Origin: Vitellaria paradoxa
Taxonomy: Eukaryota; Streptophyta; Magnoliopsida; Ericales; Sapotaceae
DNA length: 64,000 nucleotides
Direction: 5' to 3'
NCBI GenBank assembly: GCA_019916065.1
Contig: CM034238.1
Coordinates: 3,374,199 to 3,438,198, forward strand
Part shown: positions 21,988 to 32,464 of the stretch, piece after piece
How positions within the stretch are numbered: the first letter of the stretch is position 1
How the letters are laid out: the number at the start of each line of letters is the position of its first letter
Translations under genes and position numbers: made by a program
The notes under the pieces: generated by a model
What the model was told of the DNA's origin: nothing
Database searches by the model: none
What the model saw: the letters and a program-made list of their open reading frames with translations, nothing else

Positions 21988-22640
21988 TTTCCCTCACCCG
22001 CCTGTTTGATTTATGGCATCATCGACCTGCTTTTCAATCTAAGCGATTTCATAACCCGCAAAGAGAGGCCTTTCCTTCGGAACATTCAAAGAAGTTATGC
22101 ACCTTCACTGAATACTAATGAAAGAAAGTCCTTTCATCCTAATCTCATCTAATGAAAAGGAGGTCGGGCATAGAACGTTAATTTTTTTGGGACACATAGG
22201 CTATTACAGACGCATTATTAAATGCTTTTCGAAGCCCAGAATCCCGAAAAGGAATCATTGCAGAATGAAGGGGAAAAAAAAGGATTTATCACCCTGTTCA
22301 ACTACCCATCCAAGAGTATTTGGCTTTAGAATACTTGTCTTTTTTTTTTTTTTTTTTTTTCTTTTCTATGGACTTCATAAATCTTATCTTCTAGCCCAAA
22401 GGAGGATAATAGAATTTGGCAGCTCAATCCTCACGGTAATAATTATGTCAATTCTACCTAAAAATCTCTTCCAGTGATCAAGAGTGCTCCCTTTTTCAGT
22501 AGATAAGATTAGAATGAAAGGTATTACCTCAACGCTTTTTTTCTCTGATTTGTTTTTTCAAATAAAATTTTGGCTTGCGATAATGTAATTGGGATTTCAT
22601 CTCCTAAATTCTTTTTTTCTATGAAAGCAAGAGATGGAAA
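21988..22640. other. Unassigned ~650-bp block between two AT-rich elements
   Basis: Less AT-biased than its neighbours. It holds two modest frames on + (about 21903-22118 and 22118-22477) that I do not recognise as genes. A short stretch (FLGHIGYYRRIIKCFSK, about 22180-22233) resembles the Ty3/gypsy reverse-transcriptase wording FLGHxGYYRRFIxxFSK, but no other RT motif follows. It could be a retroelement scrap or chance. Duplicated at 59068-59715. Confidence 0.35.
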
Positions 22641-22945
22641 GTGTTGTTTTAAATTTTTTGTTCTGCTAACATTAGAGTTTTGTTGTTAGTCGCCAACATT
22701 GAATTCTCACCACACAATTTGAACAATTTCCGCCAAGGCCACCCAAAAGCCAGCAAAAGAGTTTCTTTCATTTTCCCTTTTTTTTTCCCCTAAACTTGAA
22801 CTGCAAAGATAATCAATTTAAACAAATATTTTTATTTTTATTTTCATTTTTTGGAATGTGATTCAAATGAAGGAAAATATCTTTGAGTTACTCACTTAAT
22901 ATAATAATTATATTGAATATTAAAATATTTAAAAATAAATTTATC
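22641..22945. repeat. Left end of an AT-rich inverted-repeat element, truncated
   Basis: Matches 6765-7075 (aagtgttgttttaaattttt, then ctaacattagagttttgttg). It stops at aaataaatttatc, where CAF1 coding sequence takes over. Only the left end is present. Confidence 0.65.
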
Positions 22946-23758
22946 ATCATCATTGATACAGAGTTTCCAGGATTTCTTCACAAGACGCCGAGGAATGCTT
23001 CTGAATCACAGCGGTACGAGGATTTGAAGTTCAACGTCGATCATTTGAAACTTATTCAACTGGGTTTGACGTTGTTCGACGACGAAGGCAGTATTGGTGG
23101 GACATGGCAGATCAATTTCTGTGATTTTGATGTAGATGTAGACCCTCTAAGATGCAAGGCAAGCAAGAGGTTCGATTTCGAGAAGAACAGAAAAGAAGGT
23201 GTTGATAGTGCAGTATTTGGAGAGAAATTCAAGCGAATGCTGTTGAGTCACAAAGGAATTAAGTGGGTGACTTTCCACGGATTATATGATTTGGGTTATC
23301 TAATTCGACTATTAATTCGAACAGAAATTCCTAATTCTCTGATGGAGTTCGCTGATATAGTGTGGACTCTGTTTGGTGGTGTTTATGATGTCAAATTCAT
23401 GGCCAAGTACTGCCATGTAATTGTGGATGATGTTGATTTTATGGGTTTGGAAAGACTATCAAATATACTGAATGTTAAAAGAGTAGGAGAAGCCCACCAA
23501 GCTGGTTCTGATAGTCTCTTGACTGCTGCTGTGTTCTTGAAGATGGTTAGGGTCTCTCGTTTGATAACTCCAAATTTTGAAGGGCTTATGTATGGAATTA
23601 GTGTTAAGATACAGTGCAGGTGGTCGTATTATCGAGGTCCTATTCTTCATTCCCCGCCATCAGTACTTTTGATAGCAGCACCGCCACAAATGCCTACTTG
23701 CTTTGCAGAACCAACACCCTGGTTACATGGCATTGCTTCCGCGTTCATCTGCCATTGA
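22946..23758 (+). pseudogene. 5'-truncated CAF1 fused to transposon sequence (copy 3)
   Basis: CAF1 coding sequence from motif I (IDTEFPGF) to the usual stop is open and keeps all DEDDh residues. The first ~35 codons, promoter and 66-bp repeats are missing. The frame continues upstream into AT-rich transposon sequence to a stop at 22868-22870 without any ATG. The first in-frame ATG lies deep in the domain, beyond motif I. It is therefore probably not translated as a nuclease. The junction has a short shared tcatc, compatible with end joining. The 60-kb duplicate has further frameshifts. Confidence 0.8.
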
Positions 23759-23974
23759 TATAGCATACATATAAATATATATAGGACCATTTGTGCAGTG
23801 TATGATTAGTCTTTATAGGTTTGTTTTGCGTTCGATACCCTTTTCAGGGTCTACTGTACGTTTAGTTGCATAAAAAAATTGTAAATGAAATTTTTTGTGC
23901 CTTCAATGAAAATTTAAAATTTTTAGTAATTTTTAATAATTTTTGATTGTTTGATGAAAAGCTAAAGAAATTTT
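23759..23974. other. CAF1 3' flank, shortened
   Basis: Standard CAF1 3' flank (atatataggaccatttgtg, then gatgaaaagctaaagaaat). It is cut at about 23974, where foldback right-arm sequence begins. Confidence 0.6.
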
Positions 23975-24529
23975 TATTTATTTGCAAGGAAACAAGAGTT
24001 ATGTTAAAAAAAGGTGTTGCTAGAGAAAGTTAGGTGAAAATTATTTATTCAGGGGCCATTTGGTAACGCTGTTATTTTTTTGTCTCTATCTCTCTTTATT
24101 TGTTTACGTTTTCTATTTTTTGTTTTTCATCATCGTTTTTTCTGAAATAAAAATTGAAATTACATTTGAAAATATAATTTTATTTATAATTATTAATTTT
24201 TTATTTACATAAAATATTTAATTTTATTAATTTTTAAACAATTAGTTGAATTTAATAAAATATATTTCTTTTTAATGTAATTTAATTAATTTTATATTTC
24301 AAATAATCACGCTTGTTTTGACGGAAGTGCAAATGGGGGCTTAAATTCGTTTACGGGGTAAATGAATTTGAAGCAAAATCGTTACCTGAGTAAACGAAAT
24401 CATTTAACTTAGGTTCGTTTCTGCAGTGAACAAATTCCAACTCATTTCAGTAAAAAAGTTTCAAACCAACTTAACCCTGTATAAATTACACCACACATGC
24501 CTAGTGGGATCAAAATGCCCTGAATGCTG
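23975..24529. mobile_element. Right arm only of the 2.5-kb foldback element
   Basis: Matches about 5105-5653 of the full element, ends CAAAATGCC at 24519, and is followed by the target repeat ctgaatgctg (24520-24529). The left arm and loop are missing. Confidence 0.8.
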
Positions 24530-24822
24530 ACTGGGGAGAGATGGAAATGTCAGAGAAACAACAGATCGAACTATGAAAACAAGACACGTTCACCAGTTAA
24601 AGGGGAAAAGAAATGGGAAGGCAAATGTTCTGAATCTCTATTTGTCTGAGTTCTGTTTGCATCTCTAAACCAATCCGAATCTCTTCCTTCTGAAACTATA
24701 GGTACGTGGAGAGAGAGAGACCAATCTGAAACTCTTCCTTCTGAAACTATAACTACGTGGGGAGGGAGAGAGAGAGAGAGAGAGAGGGTTTAGTTTTGGT
24801 TGGGATTGAGTGTGGGGATTGG
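24530..24822. other. Intergenic flank with (GA)n tracts
   Basis: Copy of the flank at 5664-5945 (gagatggaaatgtcagagaa, GA microsatellites), then ggggattggatc as at 18540. No gene. Confidence 0.55.
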
Positions 24823-25007
24823 ATCAGGGCACAGATTTTTTTTTTTTTTTTTGAAAGGTAAAGGTTTTTTTTTTTTTTAATAAAGGGGAGGGGGTAAGTT
24901 TTTTTTTTTTTTATAAGGGAAGGAGGAAGAATCGAACTTGAGTCATTAGCGGGAATAAGAGACTCTTAACTATTGAGTTACAGGCCACGCTCAATCAGGA
25001 GCACAGA
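24823..25007 (-). mobile_element. tRNA-derived SINE with 13-14-bp target duplication (copy 1)
   Basis: The insert is 24836-24993, flanked by atcagggcacaga (24823-24835) and atcaggagcacaga (24994-25007). On the minus strand it has an A box (tgtaactcaatagttaagag) and a B box (caagttcgattc) near its head. Three A-rich tracts at the other end are seen as T runs at 24836-24912. The paralogous site near 18547-18560 is empty (atcaggggcacga). Head, tail and target duplication all fit a SINE inserted by target-primed reverse transcription. Confidence 0.85.
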
Positions 25008-25610
25008 CCGATAAAAGAAAAGGGGAGTAAATATTTCTTGTATATTTCTATCCCTCTCCTTGTATACTACTTTTTATGGGGAATTTTTGTCATAATTTGT
25101 TAATAAATTATCGGGCACAAAATATAATTTAGTATGTAAATAAGTCAAATTTAAATTTATAAAATAAACTTACATAAAGTATGGTAAAAATAATCTATAA
25201 AAATAAAAATTATTAATCAAAAGATATTAATGTATAAAATTTTATTATTTATTATAAATATTATCACATTTTTTAAAATATTAGTTTAAAATCTTTTATA
25301 CAAAAATATTAAAAAAGTATGGGAACAGTAAAATTTATATTTTGTTTAACAAATATTTAAAATTTTATTATTCATTAAAATTAATTATTTATAATAATTT
25401 ATTTATTTTACTACACAATTAAAAATTGTCAAAAAAAATTATTTTATTTTATTTTATTTTGAACATAACCTCTCGAAAAGATAGAGTTTTTGCCTTAAAA
25501 AAAAAATAGCGAGCACCTTCCTTTTGTCTCGAAAAAAAAAAAAAACTAATTGTCCAATCAACCTCTCCCTAGCAATCCCTCCCCATCCCCCTCCCCCTCT
25601 CAGTGGAAGC
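25008..25610. other. AT-rich spacer, no gene
   Basis: Homologous to 18560-19150 (aggggagtaaatatttcttg, then tctcgaaaagatagagtttt, ending agcaatcc..ccc). No coding sequence seen. Confidence 0.6.
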
Positions 25611-26530
25611 TAGGGATGTCAATGGGACGGGTACACGTGGGTACCCGACTTGACCGAACCCGATAAAAACCCATTGAGAAATATCCTAATGGGATTGGGA
25701 TGGGTTTGAGATTTGCCTGTAAAGTATCCGATACCCATTACCCGATACCCGTTAATACTTATAGGGTACTCGATATCTGATACCTGTAGGGTATTTGTCA
25801 CGCCCCGGATTTTCATAACCGAATGCCCAGGGGTGACTTGGAATTTATTTGCTAGGTATAAAAATAAGATGATAAAAACACGCTGTCACACCCCAGAGTT
25901 TTCCTCCAGATTGGGGTTGACCCGTAAGAAAAATTTAAGATAGTCAAAATCCCATGTTTATCCCAAACAATATTTATAAGTCATTGGACTAAACCATTTG
26001 ATGGGATTTCAACTACAGGGCACAAAATAAAGATAGAGAAAAATATTACAGAGCCATCTAAGTGTCCCAATCACGCTATTAACATTACATACCAAATAAA
26101 AGCAAATTAGGTCTATGCTTAATAATTACAATCATCCAACAATTATTACAGACCAAAATAAAGTCCTTCCAGCTCTGTGCAAGAAAGAAGAAAAAATAGA
26201 TAACTCTTCTGATGGAATATTTAAGAGAATTTAATCTCTTTCCAGCTCATCTTCTGTATCCCTGTGCTTAATATCCTGAAAAAATATTCCCACAAGGGGT
26301 GAGCTACTAAAGCCCAGTAATCAGAATCTCCTAGGTGCCTATATGCAGTGGTTGCAATACTACACTGTATTAAGTGAATGTGTTTAAGTGGCATACTATT
26401 TATGCAACAATTAATTCAATAGATCTCAACTGAATAATGTAAATTATACTTACAACGGTTCGATGAAATTGTCACCGTAACTACTATTTTACTTACATGT
26501 AAAATAATTAAATACTGATGTGTATACCAC

Positions 26531-26643
26531 AATGAAGTCTGTGTCGCAGTGGTAGGGATCTCAGATTTAGATCTTCAAGGTCTCGGGATCAAACCCCGTA
26601 GCGATACAGGTTTCATACATATATATATATATATATATATATT
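26531..26643 (+). mobile_element. tRNA-like SINE remnant A inside the LTR
   Basis: An A-box-like segment (cgcagtggtaggg, about 26546-26558) and a B box (gggatcaaacccc, about 26585-26597) are spaced as in tRNA-derived SINEs. A (TA)n tail follows at 26622-26642. It does not form a full tRNA cloverleaf with a CCA-side stem, so I do not call a tRNA gene. A target duplication is not clear. Confidence 0.5.
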
Positions 26644-27368
26644 TTATAAAATATTAATCGAGAGGAATTAAATATAATTAAATAATTCCAACACATCATT
26701 CATACATAACAAGAGAGGTTGCTGGTCACAGTAAAATTTTGTAAAGGAGTTTAATCTAAATCCTCCTAAGATAATCATACTCCTATCCTCCTCTACCCCC
26801 AACCTTGGGAACCAGTGACTTTACGGGCTTAGCATCCAATGCATACCGACGGTGTCACCTACCAAAAACCTAGCCGTCGCGACCGGCTACCTGACTGGCC
26901 AGGTCAGAAGGGAGCATCTCCCAAATAAAATGCATGTTCCCATCTTCATCTAAAAGGCCATTTCTACCCACCCATCGCCCCATTGCCAAAAACAGCTTTA
27001 GCACGAAGTGCCTTAATTTCTTCTCACCCTTTTACATTCCAAGGGTACCTTGTATGGAAATCAGACATTTTTAATAACAACCGGCAATGTTCCCGGGCGA
27101 TGAATCAAAAGTGAGATTATTTAGTCACATGCAATATATTTTTAAGCACTTTATCTATATCCATACTTTAATAGTAATTCTCAATAAATCAAAGATTTAA
27201 CATAGTCATCAATATCATTATCACAAAGGTAGGCGCTATATGTAAATTAACAATTAGCCAGTAAAAAAAAAAATTTAGAATACAAACTAGTATTTTAGTT
27301 AATTGTTTTGACAAGCTTACCGTACCAAATTTGATAAGAATAAATTATTTCTAATGGTATATTAATTA

Positions 27369-27480
27369 GGCCGAGGTTGGTAGCTTAGTGGGTGGGCGAC
27401 CCTAATTGCGATTTAAAGTCGCAAGTTCGAACCTCATTGGCTGCAAATCTCGGTTTTTGCTCCTTTTACCTTTTATTTTA
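27369..27480 (+). mobile_element. tRNA-like SINE remnant B inside the LTR
   Basis: An A box (gtagcttagtgggtggg, about 27379-27395) and a B box (aagttcgaacctc, about 27423-27435) are followed by a T-rich tail. Spacing and flanks fit a tRNA-derived SINE rather than a working tRNA gene. No target duplication resolved. Confidence 0.5.
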
Positions 27481-30195
27481 TTATTTTATGGAATATGAAG
27501 ATAATAAATAGCTCTTGGACTTATATTTAATTTTTAGCAAAATTGATAAGTTTTATTTTATTCAAAAATAATTTAAATAAATTTCCAATCATCATCTTAT
27601 TTATAACCAAACCCTTATCATAGGTTTTTGGCTTCAAGATATCCACAAATGTCCACAGAATTATCCCAATGTTTAGGAAGGTATTAAATGAGTTTCATTT
27701 AATTCACTTAATCATAAAAATATAATTATATAACTTGCTAGGTTGACAAAACAATGCCAAAAATAAATCAAATTCATTTAAGAAAGACCAAATGAGAAAA
27801 GAACGAGTCCATTGTTTCTTTTGGGCATTTTATCAAATATTAGCATTTTAGTTTGAATAAGTCATCCAACTATCCATGATGAAACTGATTATCTAAGTCA
27901 ATTATCATCAATATTAGAGTATCAAATAATACATAATATCTAGTTTAAAATAATTTCATATCAATAGAAATTATTAACATGACAATAACTAACAGAAGGA
28001 AATTAGAAATTTAAATAAATCTTTAAACATAATATTCTAAACAAATCCAAACAAGCATCAATTAAAGCTAAGCAGAATAGCAGCTCGAAAGAAAATTCAT
28101 ATAAAATAGAGCAAGACTCTAATATCTATAAACTTTATATCTGTAGAAACTAGACTTCAAGACCTACAACTTTCATGTTTTACACTTTTTAAAATTCTAA
28201 GGTCTAAAGGTACAAAAACAGCTTTGAATTTAGTTTGTTCAGAAAATACAGTTTTACACGTGCTCAGTATTTTGGGCATAACTTTTGACTCACAAATCGG
28301 ATTGATGCAATTCTTTTTGGGTTGAAAAGAAAACTGAAAGGGCTACAACTTTTATGTTTTAGCCAAAGCCTAATTCTACCGTTTTAGGGGTTAGAAGCAC
28401 ATAAGAAGTTACAAATAGAGAGCTGTCAGCATACTGAGTTACTTCAGTCAAAATTTTGGCTTCCCTACCCCCAATATACGGGTATTTATTTTTATCACAA
28501 TCAAGTTTCATACTTCAAACCAGAAAATGCATCAAATATATTTTAGGAGATTCATCATCCTACCTCAATGAAGATATTAATGACCAAGTCTGAGAAGGAA
28601 AAATGAGTTAGCTTTGAACACCACCCAAATTGGAAAATTCCAAGCCTTTCTTCTTCCTCCAAGCAACACCAAATCTTCAGCCTCACTAATAAATAATTTA
28701 TTTTTATTTCTCTCTTATTTTCTTCTCTTTGAAGACACACAATTTATAGGGAGTGTAGAGAAAATTATTAGTGGAGAAAAAATCAACTAAGGTAAGATCA
28801 TGCCTATACAATTGGTAGCATGATCCAAGAATCATGCTTACTTTTTGACTATCTAACCATATCATTTAAGAAAAGCATTGGGGAAGATGTATGGAGGTGG
28901 CATGATCCGGGAATCATGATAACTTTTTGACAAATTTAAACAATCATGCTAGCTTTTTGACAATTTAACCAAATGCTTTAAATCATGCTAGCTTTCAAAC
29001 AAAATGCTTTAAATCTTGTTTGCTAAATAATTTGAAAAAGATGCTTTAAGGTCATCAATGTGGGTCTTCTCTTTGTCCAATTAGTCAAATAATTTTGAAA
29101 GATGGTGAGAGTGTATGGAAGATGGAAATGAAGTTGTCGGGAAATAATTTAGAGCAACTATTCATGAGTCAATTCATTGAGTGATAAAGTGAGTTGAAAT
29201 GAGTTGAGGTGAGTCAAAGAAAAGGGTTGACCCATGGGTTAATGGTCTTGGTTTGAACCAAATAAGTAATTGGGCTAAGAAGTGTTTGGATAAAAATTTT
29301 AGAAATTCTACATTAAACTCCCACATAGGGTGAAATTTAATCCGAAAAATTTTTCAACTAATTTTTATCATTCCAAAAATTTTCAAATGCTCAATTTTCT
29401 AGATTTTTACTATAATAAATATCACTACCACACTTAAATAATTTAATTAAGGAAAAAAAATTCAGGTTATTACAGTACTCGTTAAGTACCCGCTTAATAA
29501 AATAATATATATATTTGTATATTTAAAATTTTATCCCTAAAATAAAATTTTTGAAAATTTTTAGCCAAGGTCGTTTGTGAACTTTCGCTCATGTTTACCC
29601 TAACATAACCCTAGTATATAATGTCATATACTAGTAGCCGCAACTCCCCAAATCTGAAAATCAAACACCCTTTAGTCTTCTCTCCTGTCACTTACAATCG
29701 TGCTGTTGAAATCGCCGACAACCATTGTTCCTTTCTCCAACTCTCCAATCAGTGAGTGGCCTTCTTCAAGTGAGTTTTTTTTTTTTTTTTTTTTGAGATT
29801 GATTTATTTTGGAATATTTATTTGAAAAACTCTATGTATAAATATGTTGCAACTGCCTACGTCTTTTTGCATCCATAAGTTTGTCGGCTTCAAATCCATG
29901 TTGTCCGCCCTGTTCGTTCGACTAAGCTAACTTTAATTTTTATTAATTTGGATAGTAGAGAAATTATTCATAATTATAAATAGCCTTGGACATGAATATT
30001 GATATGATTGTTTTTTATGGGTCAAACTTAATTTTACATGTATACATTCAAGTCAATCATGACGTAATCTTCCTGGTGTGCAAAAAAAAAAAAAAAAAAA
30101 ACTATTTTTTTAGTTTAAATTATCTCCATTTTCTCTTTTATTAGACTTTTCTAATTTTTTCATGAAACAGTTTGAGTTGTTGGTATCTTGCTTGG

Positions 30196-30562
30196 ACTTT
30201 TCCGGTTCTTGTGGTGTCTCCGGCAGCCTCTGGTGAAAGCAGTGGAGTTCCCCACGGATTACGCGGTGGAGGAGGTTCCGCCGGAAGGGTTTTAGATCGG
30301 ACGGCGGGGAGGGGGAAGGTGGTGAGTAGGTGGGTCAGGCAGGTGGCGGTGCTGTCCCACGCGGCGGCGGGTGGTTTCGTTTCTCACCGTGGGTGGAATT
30401 CAATCCTGGAGAGCTTGTGGCACGGGGTTCCAATTGCGACCTGGCCAATATACGCGGAGCAACAGATGAATACGTTCCAAATGGTGAGAGAGTTGGACTT
30501 GGCGGCGGAGATTTCGTTAGATTACCGTCAAGACACAAGCGAAGGAGCTGTTGCAGTCCAGG
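30196..30562 (+). pseudogene. UGT71-like 3' fragment (short form, copy 4)
   Basis: Starts within the FRFLWSL-equivalent segment where hAT sequence ends. It therefore lacks even the IYPVGPIL part seen in other copies. The TAG in EGF-stop is shared with copies 2 and 6. The PSPG box keeps [14 protein letters not shown] in frame, with R replacing the C of HCGW. It runs straight into the CAF1 repeats after AVAVQ. Confidence 0.8.
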
Positions 30563-30745
30563 TATAATTATAATAAATAGTTTCCTATGTGCTTTAGGAA
30601 ATTGATCCACCTAAATCCAAATCCAAAGTATAATCATAATAAATAGTTTCCTATTTGCTTTAGGAAATTGATCCACCTAAATCCAAATCTACAGTATAAT
30701 CATAATAAATAGTTTCCTATTCCTATTTGTTTTAGGAAACTGATT
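30562..30745 (+). repeat. Three tandem 66-bp repeats in the CAF1 promoter (copy 4)
   Basis: Same array as at 16617 with a few base changes (ccaaatccaaag, tctacagtat). The TATA motif tttatatattata follows near 30749. Confidence 0.85.
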
Positions 30746-30849
30746 CACTTTATATATTATACCCGTCCAGCCCTTGAAGCTCCCAAAAAAAAAATTTAAA
30801 CAAATAGTGAATTTTGCTTTCGCAACAAGAAATAGAAACAAGGTCAAAG

Positions 30850-31758
30850 ATGGAGAAAGAATTGATGGTGATAAAGACAATATGGCGCAAAAATTTAGAA
30901 TTTGAATTCTCTCAAATAGAATCCATGTTACTTTCGCACAATTTCATCGCTATTGATACAGAGTTTCCAGGATTTCTTCGCAACACGCCGAGGGATGCTT
31001 CTGAATCACAGCGATACGAGGATTTGAAGTTCAACGTCGATCATTTGAAACTTATTCAACTAGGTTTGACGTTGTTCGACGACGAAGGCAATATCGGTGG
31101 GACATGGCAGATCAATTTCTGTGATTTTGATGTAGATGTAGACCCTCTAAGATGCAAGGCAAGCAAGAGGTTCGATTTCGAGAAGAACAGAAAAGAAGGT
31201 GTTGACAGTGCAGTATTTGGAAAGAAATTCAAGCGAATGCTGTTGAGTCACAAAGGAATTAAGTGGGTGACTTTCCACGGATTATATGATTTGGGTTATC
31301 TAATTCGACTATTAATTCGAACAGAAATTCCTAATTCTCTGATGGAGTTCGCTGATATAGTGTGGACTCTGTTTGGTGGTGTTTATGATGTCAAATTCAT
31401 GGCCAAGTACTGCCATGTAATTATGGATGATGTTGATTTTATGGGGTTGGAAAGACTATCAAATATACTGAATGTTAAAAGAGTAGGAGAAGCCCACCAA
31501 GCTGGTTCTGATAGTCTCTTGACTGCTGCTGTGTTCTTGAAGATGGTTAGGGTCTCTCGTTTGATAACTCCAAATTTTGAAGGGCTTATGTATGGAATTA
31601 GTGTTAAGATACAGTGTAGGTGGTCGTATTATCGAGGTCCTATTCTTCATTCCCCGCCATCAGTACTTTTGATAGCAGCACCGCCACAAATGCCTACTTG
31701 CTTTGCAGAACCAACACCCTGGTTACATGGCATTGCTTCCGCGTTCATCTGCCATTGA
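30850..31758 (+). CDS. CAF1/POP2-like poly(A) ribonuclease, intact mosaic copy (copy 4)
   Basis: A 302-residue intronless frame with D36, E38, D147, H216 and D221 all present. It would act in mRNA deadenylation with CCR4-NOT. The start ATG, TATA box and three 66-bp repeats correspond to those of the 16905 copy. Bases up to about 31097 (tctgaatcacagcgatacg, ggcaatatc) match the 16.9-kb copy. From 31172 on (gttcgatttc, gaattagtgttaagatac) and through the 3' flank it matches the 22.9-kb lineage. It is therefore a recombinant or gene-conversion product. Residues differing from the 16.9-kb protein, such as N162, A168, I170 and the SVKIQCRWSYYRGPI stretch, all lie in the second half. The nuclease domain itself looks sound. 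Confidence 0.88.
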   Translation: MEKELMVIKTIWRKNLEFEFSQIESMLLSHNFIAIDTEFPGFLRNTPRDASESQRYEDLKFNVDHLKLIQLGLTLFDDEGNIGGTWQINFCDFDVDVDPLRCKASKRFDFEKNRKEGVDSAVFGKKFKRMLLSHKGIKWVTFHGLYDLGYLIRLLIRTEIPNSLMEFADIVWTLFGGVYDVKFMAKYCHVIMDDVDFMGLERLSNILNVKRVGEAHQAGSDSLLTAAVFLKMVRVSRLITPNFEGLMYGISVKIQCRWSYYRGPILHSPPSVLLIAAPPQMPTCFAEPTPWLHGIASAFICH

Positions 31759-32464
31759 TATAGCATACATATAAATATATATAGGACCATTTGTGCAGTG
31801 TATGATTAGTCTTTATAGGTTTGTTTTGCGTTCGATACCCTTTTCAGGGTCTAGTGTACGTTTAGTTGCATAAAAAAAATTGTAAATGAAATTTTTTGTG
31901 CCTTCAGTGAAAATTTAAAATTTTTAGTAATTTTTAATAATTTTTGATTGTTTGATGAAAAGTTAAAGGAATTTTTAATAACTTCTAAAAAAATTTTAGT
32001 ATTTTTTGATTGTTTGATAAAAATTTAAAGAAATTTCAGTAACTGCTACTCTGAAGTGTTGCCCAACGGAGAGAGAGAGACAGAAAAAAAAAAAAAAAAA
32101 AAAAAAAAGAAAAATCATTCATACATATTACAAACACACACGCAGAGAATTCCCAATTCCCATTCTGATTAACAAAAAAATTGATACTCTTTTGTCTAAC
32201 AAGGAAACGGGGTAAAGTATAAATGCCTAGTTCAATACAAACGATTCAACAAATTCCCTTCTCTAACCAAATACCCAAATTTTTTCGGTAAGGAGGACAA
32301 AAATTACAAAGCTAAGAATTAACTGCAATTTTCCCAATTGAAGAAGCGTACTACTACAAATATCTACATATATATATATATATATATATAATTGTTATGC
32401 GAAGGGAAAAAAATTACCTCCAAGGTCACAGAGGAATCTGGGTTTGGAGTTTTGGCGAGAAGAA
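31759..32464. other. CAF1 3' flank with simple repeats, no gene
   Basis: Matches 2405-3142, with a shorter middle (a piece with ttttcacccgcatcaatag is replaced by cccttctctaaccaaatacc) and a long A run near 32082-32108. (TA)n near 32368-32390. No gene. Confidence 0.6.

Larger units (their letters stand above)
25796..29474 (-). mobile_element. Probable solo LTR (Ty3/gypsy-like), 3.7 kb
   Basis: Begins TGTCACGCCCCGG and ends GGTTATTACA, so on the minus strand it runs TGTAATAACC...CCGGGGCGTGACA with TG/CA ends. The flanks gtatt (25791-25795) and gtact (29475-29479) look like a 5-bp target duplication with one change. The minus strand has a TATA box (ccctataaatt near 28741-28751), followed in the transcribed direction by a leader-like region. 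There is no gag-pol frame, so it is a lone LTR or a non-coding element. The termini resemble Tekay/Del-type chromovirus LTRs; that lineage call is from memory. Confidence 0.6.
25611..30195. mobile_element. Truncated hAT element holding a nested solo LTR
   Basis: The left terminus TAGGGATGTCAATGGG at 25611 matches the 12-bp TIR of the hAT element at 37077. Subterminal GGGTACCCG and CCGATACCC repeats follow. After the nested LTR (25796-29474) the element resumes at gtactcgttaagtacccgc. It then shows a 5'-leader-like segment (29580-29760, pyrimidine-rich) and a poly-T near 29777. No TTGACATCCCTA right end is found. The sequence changes abruptly to UGT coding sequence at about 30195, so the right end and any transposase are lost. 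Confidence 0.6.

Noticed and set aside
21988..22640. Organelle-derived insert
   Set aside because: Base composition differs from the neighbours, but I recognise no plastid or mitochondrial gene in it.
26531..26615. Possible tRNA gene
   Set aside because: A- and B-box-like motifs are present, but the stems do not make a cloverleaf and a (TA)n tail follows. A SINE head is more likely. The same applies to 27369-27480 and the minus-strand 24836-24993.
25796..29474. Complete LTR retrotransposon
   Set aside because: No gag, protease, RT or integrase frames and no internal second LTR. A solo LTR fits better.
30335..30610. Minus-strand frames over the UGT fragments
   Set aside because: Antisense shadows of the PSPG-box region with Pro/Ser-rich composition and no recognisable domain.
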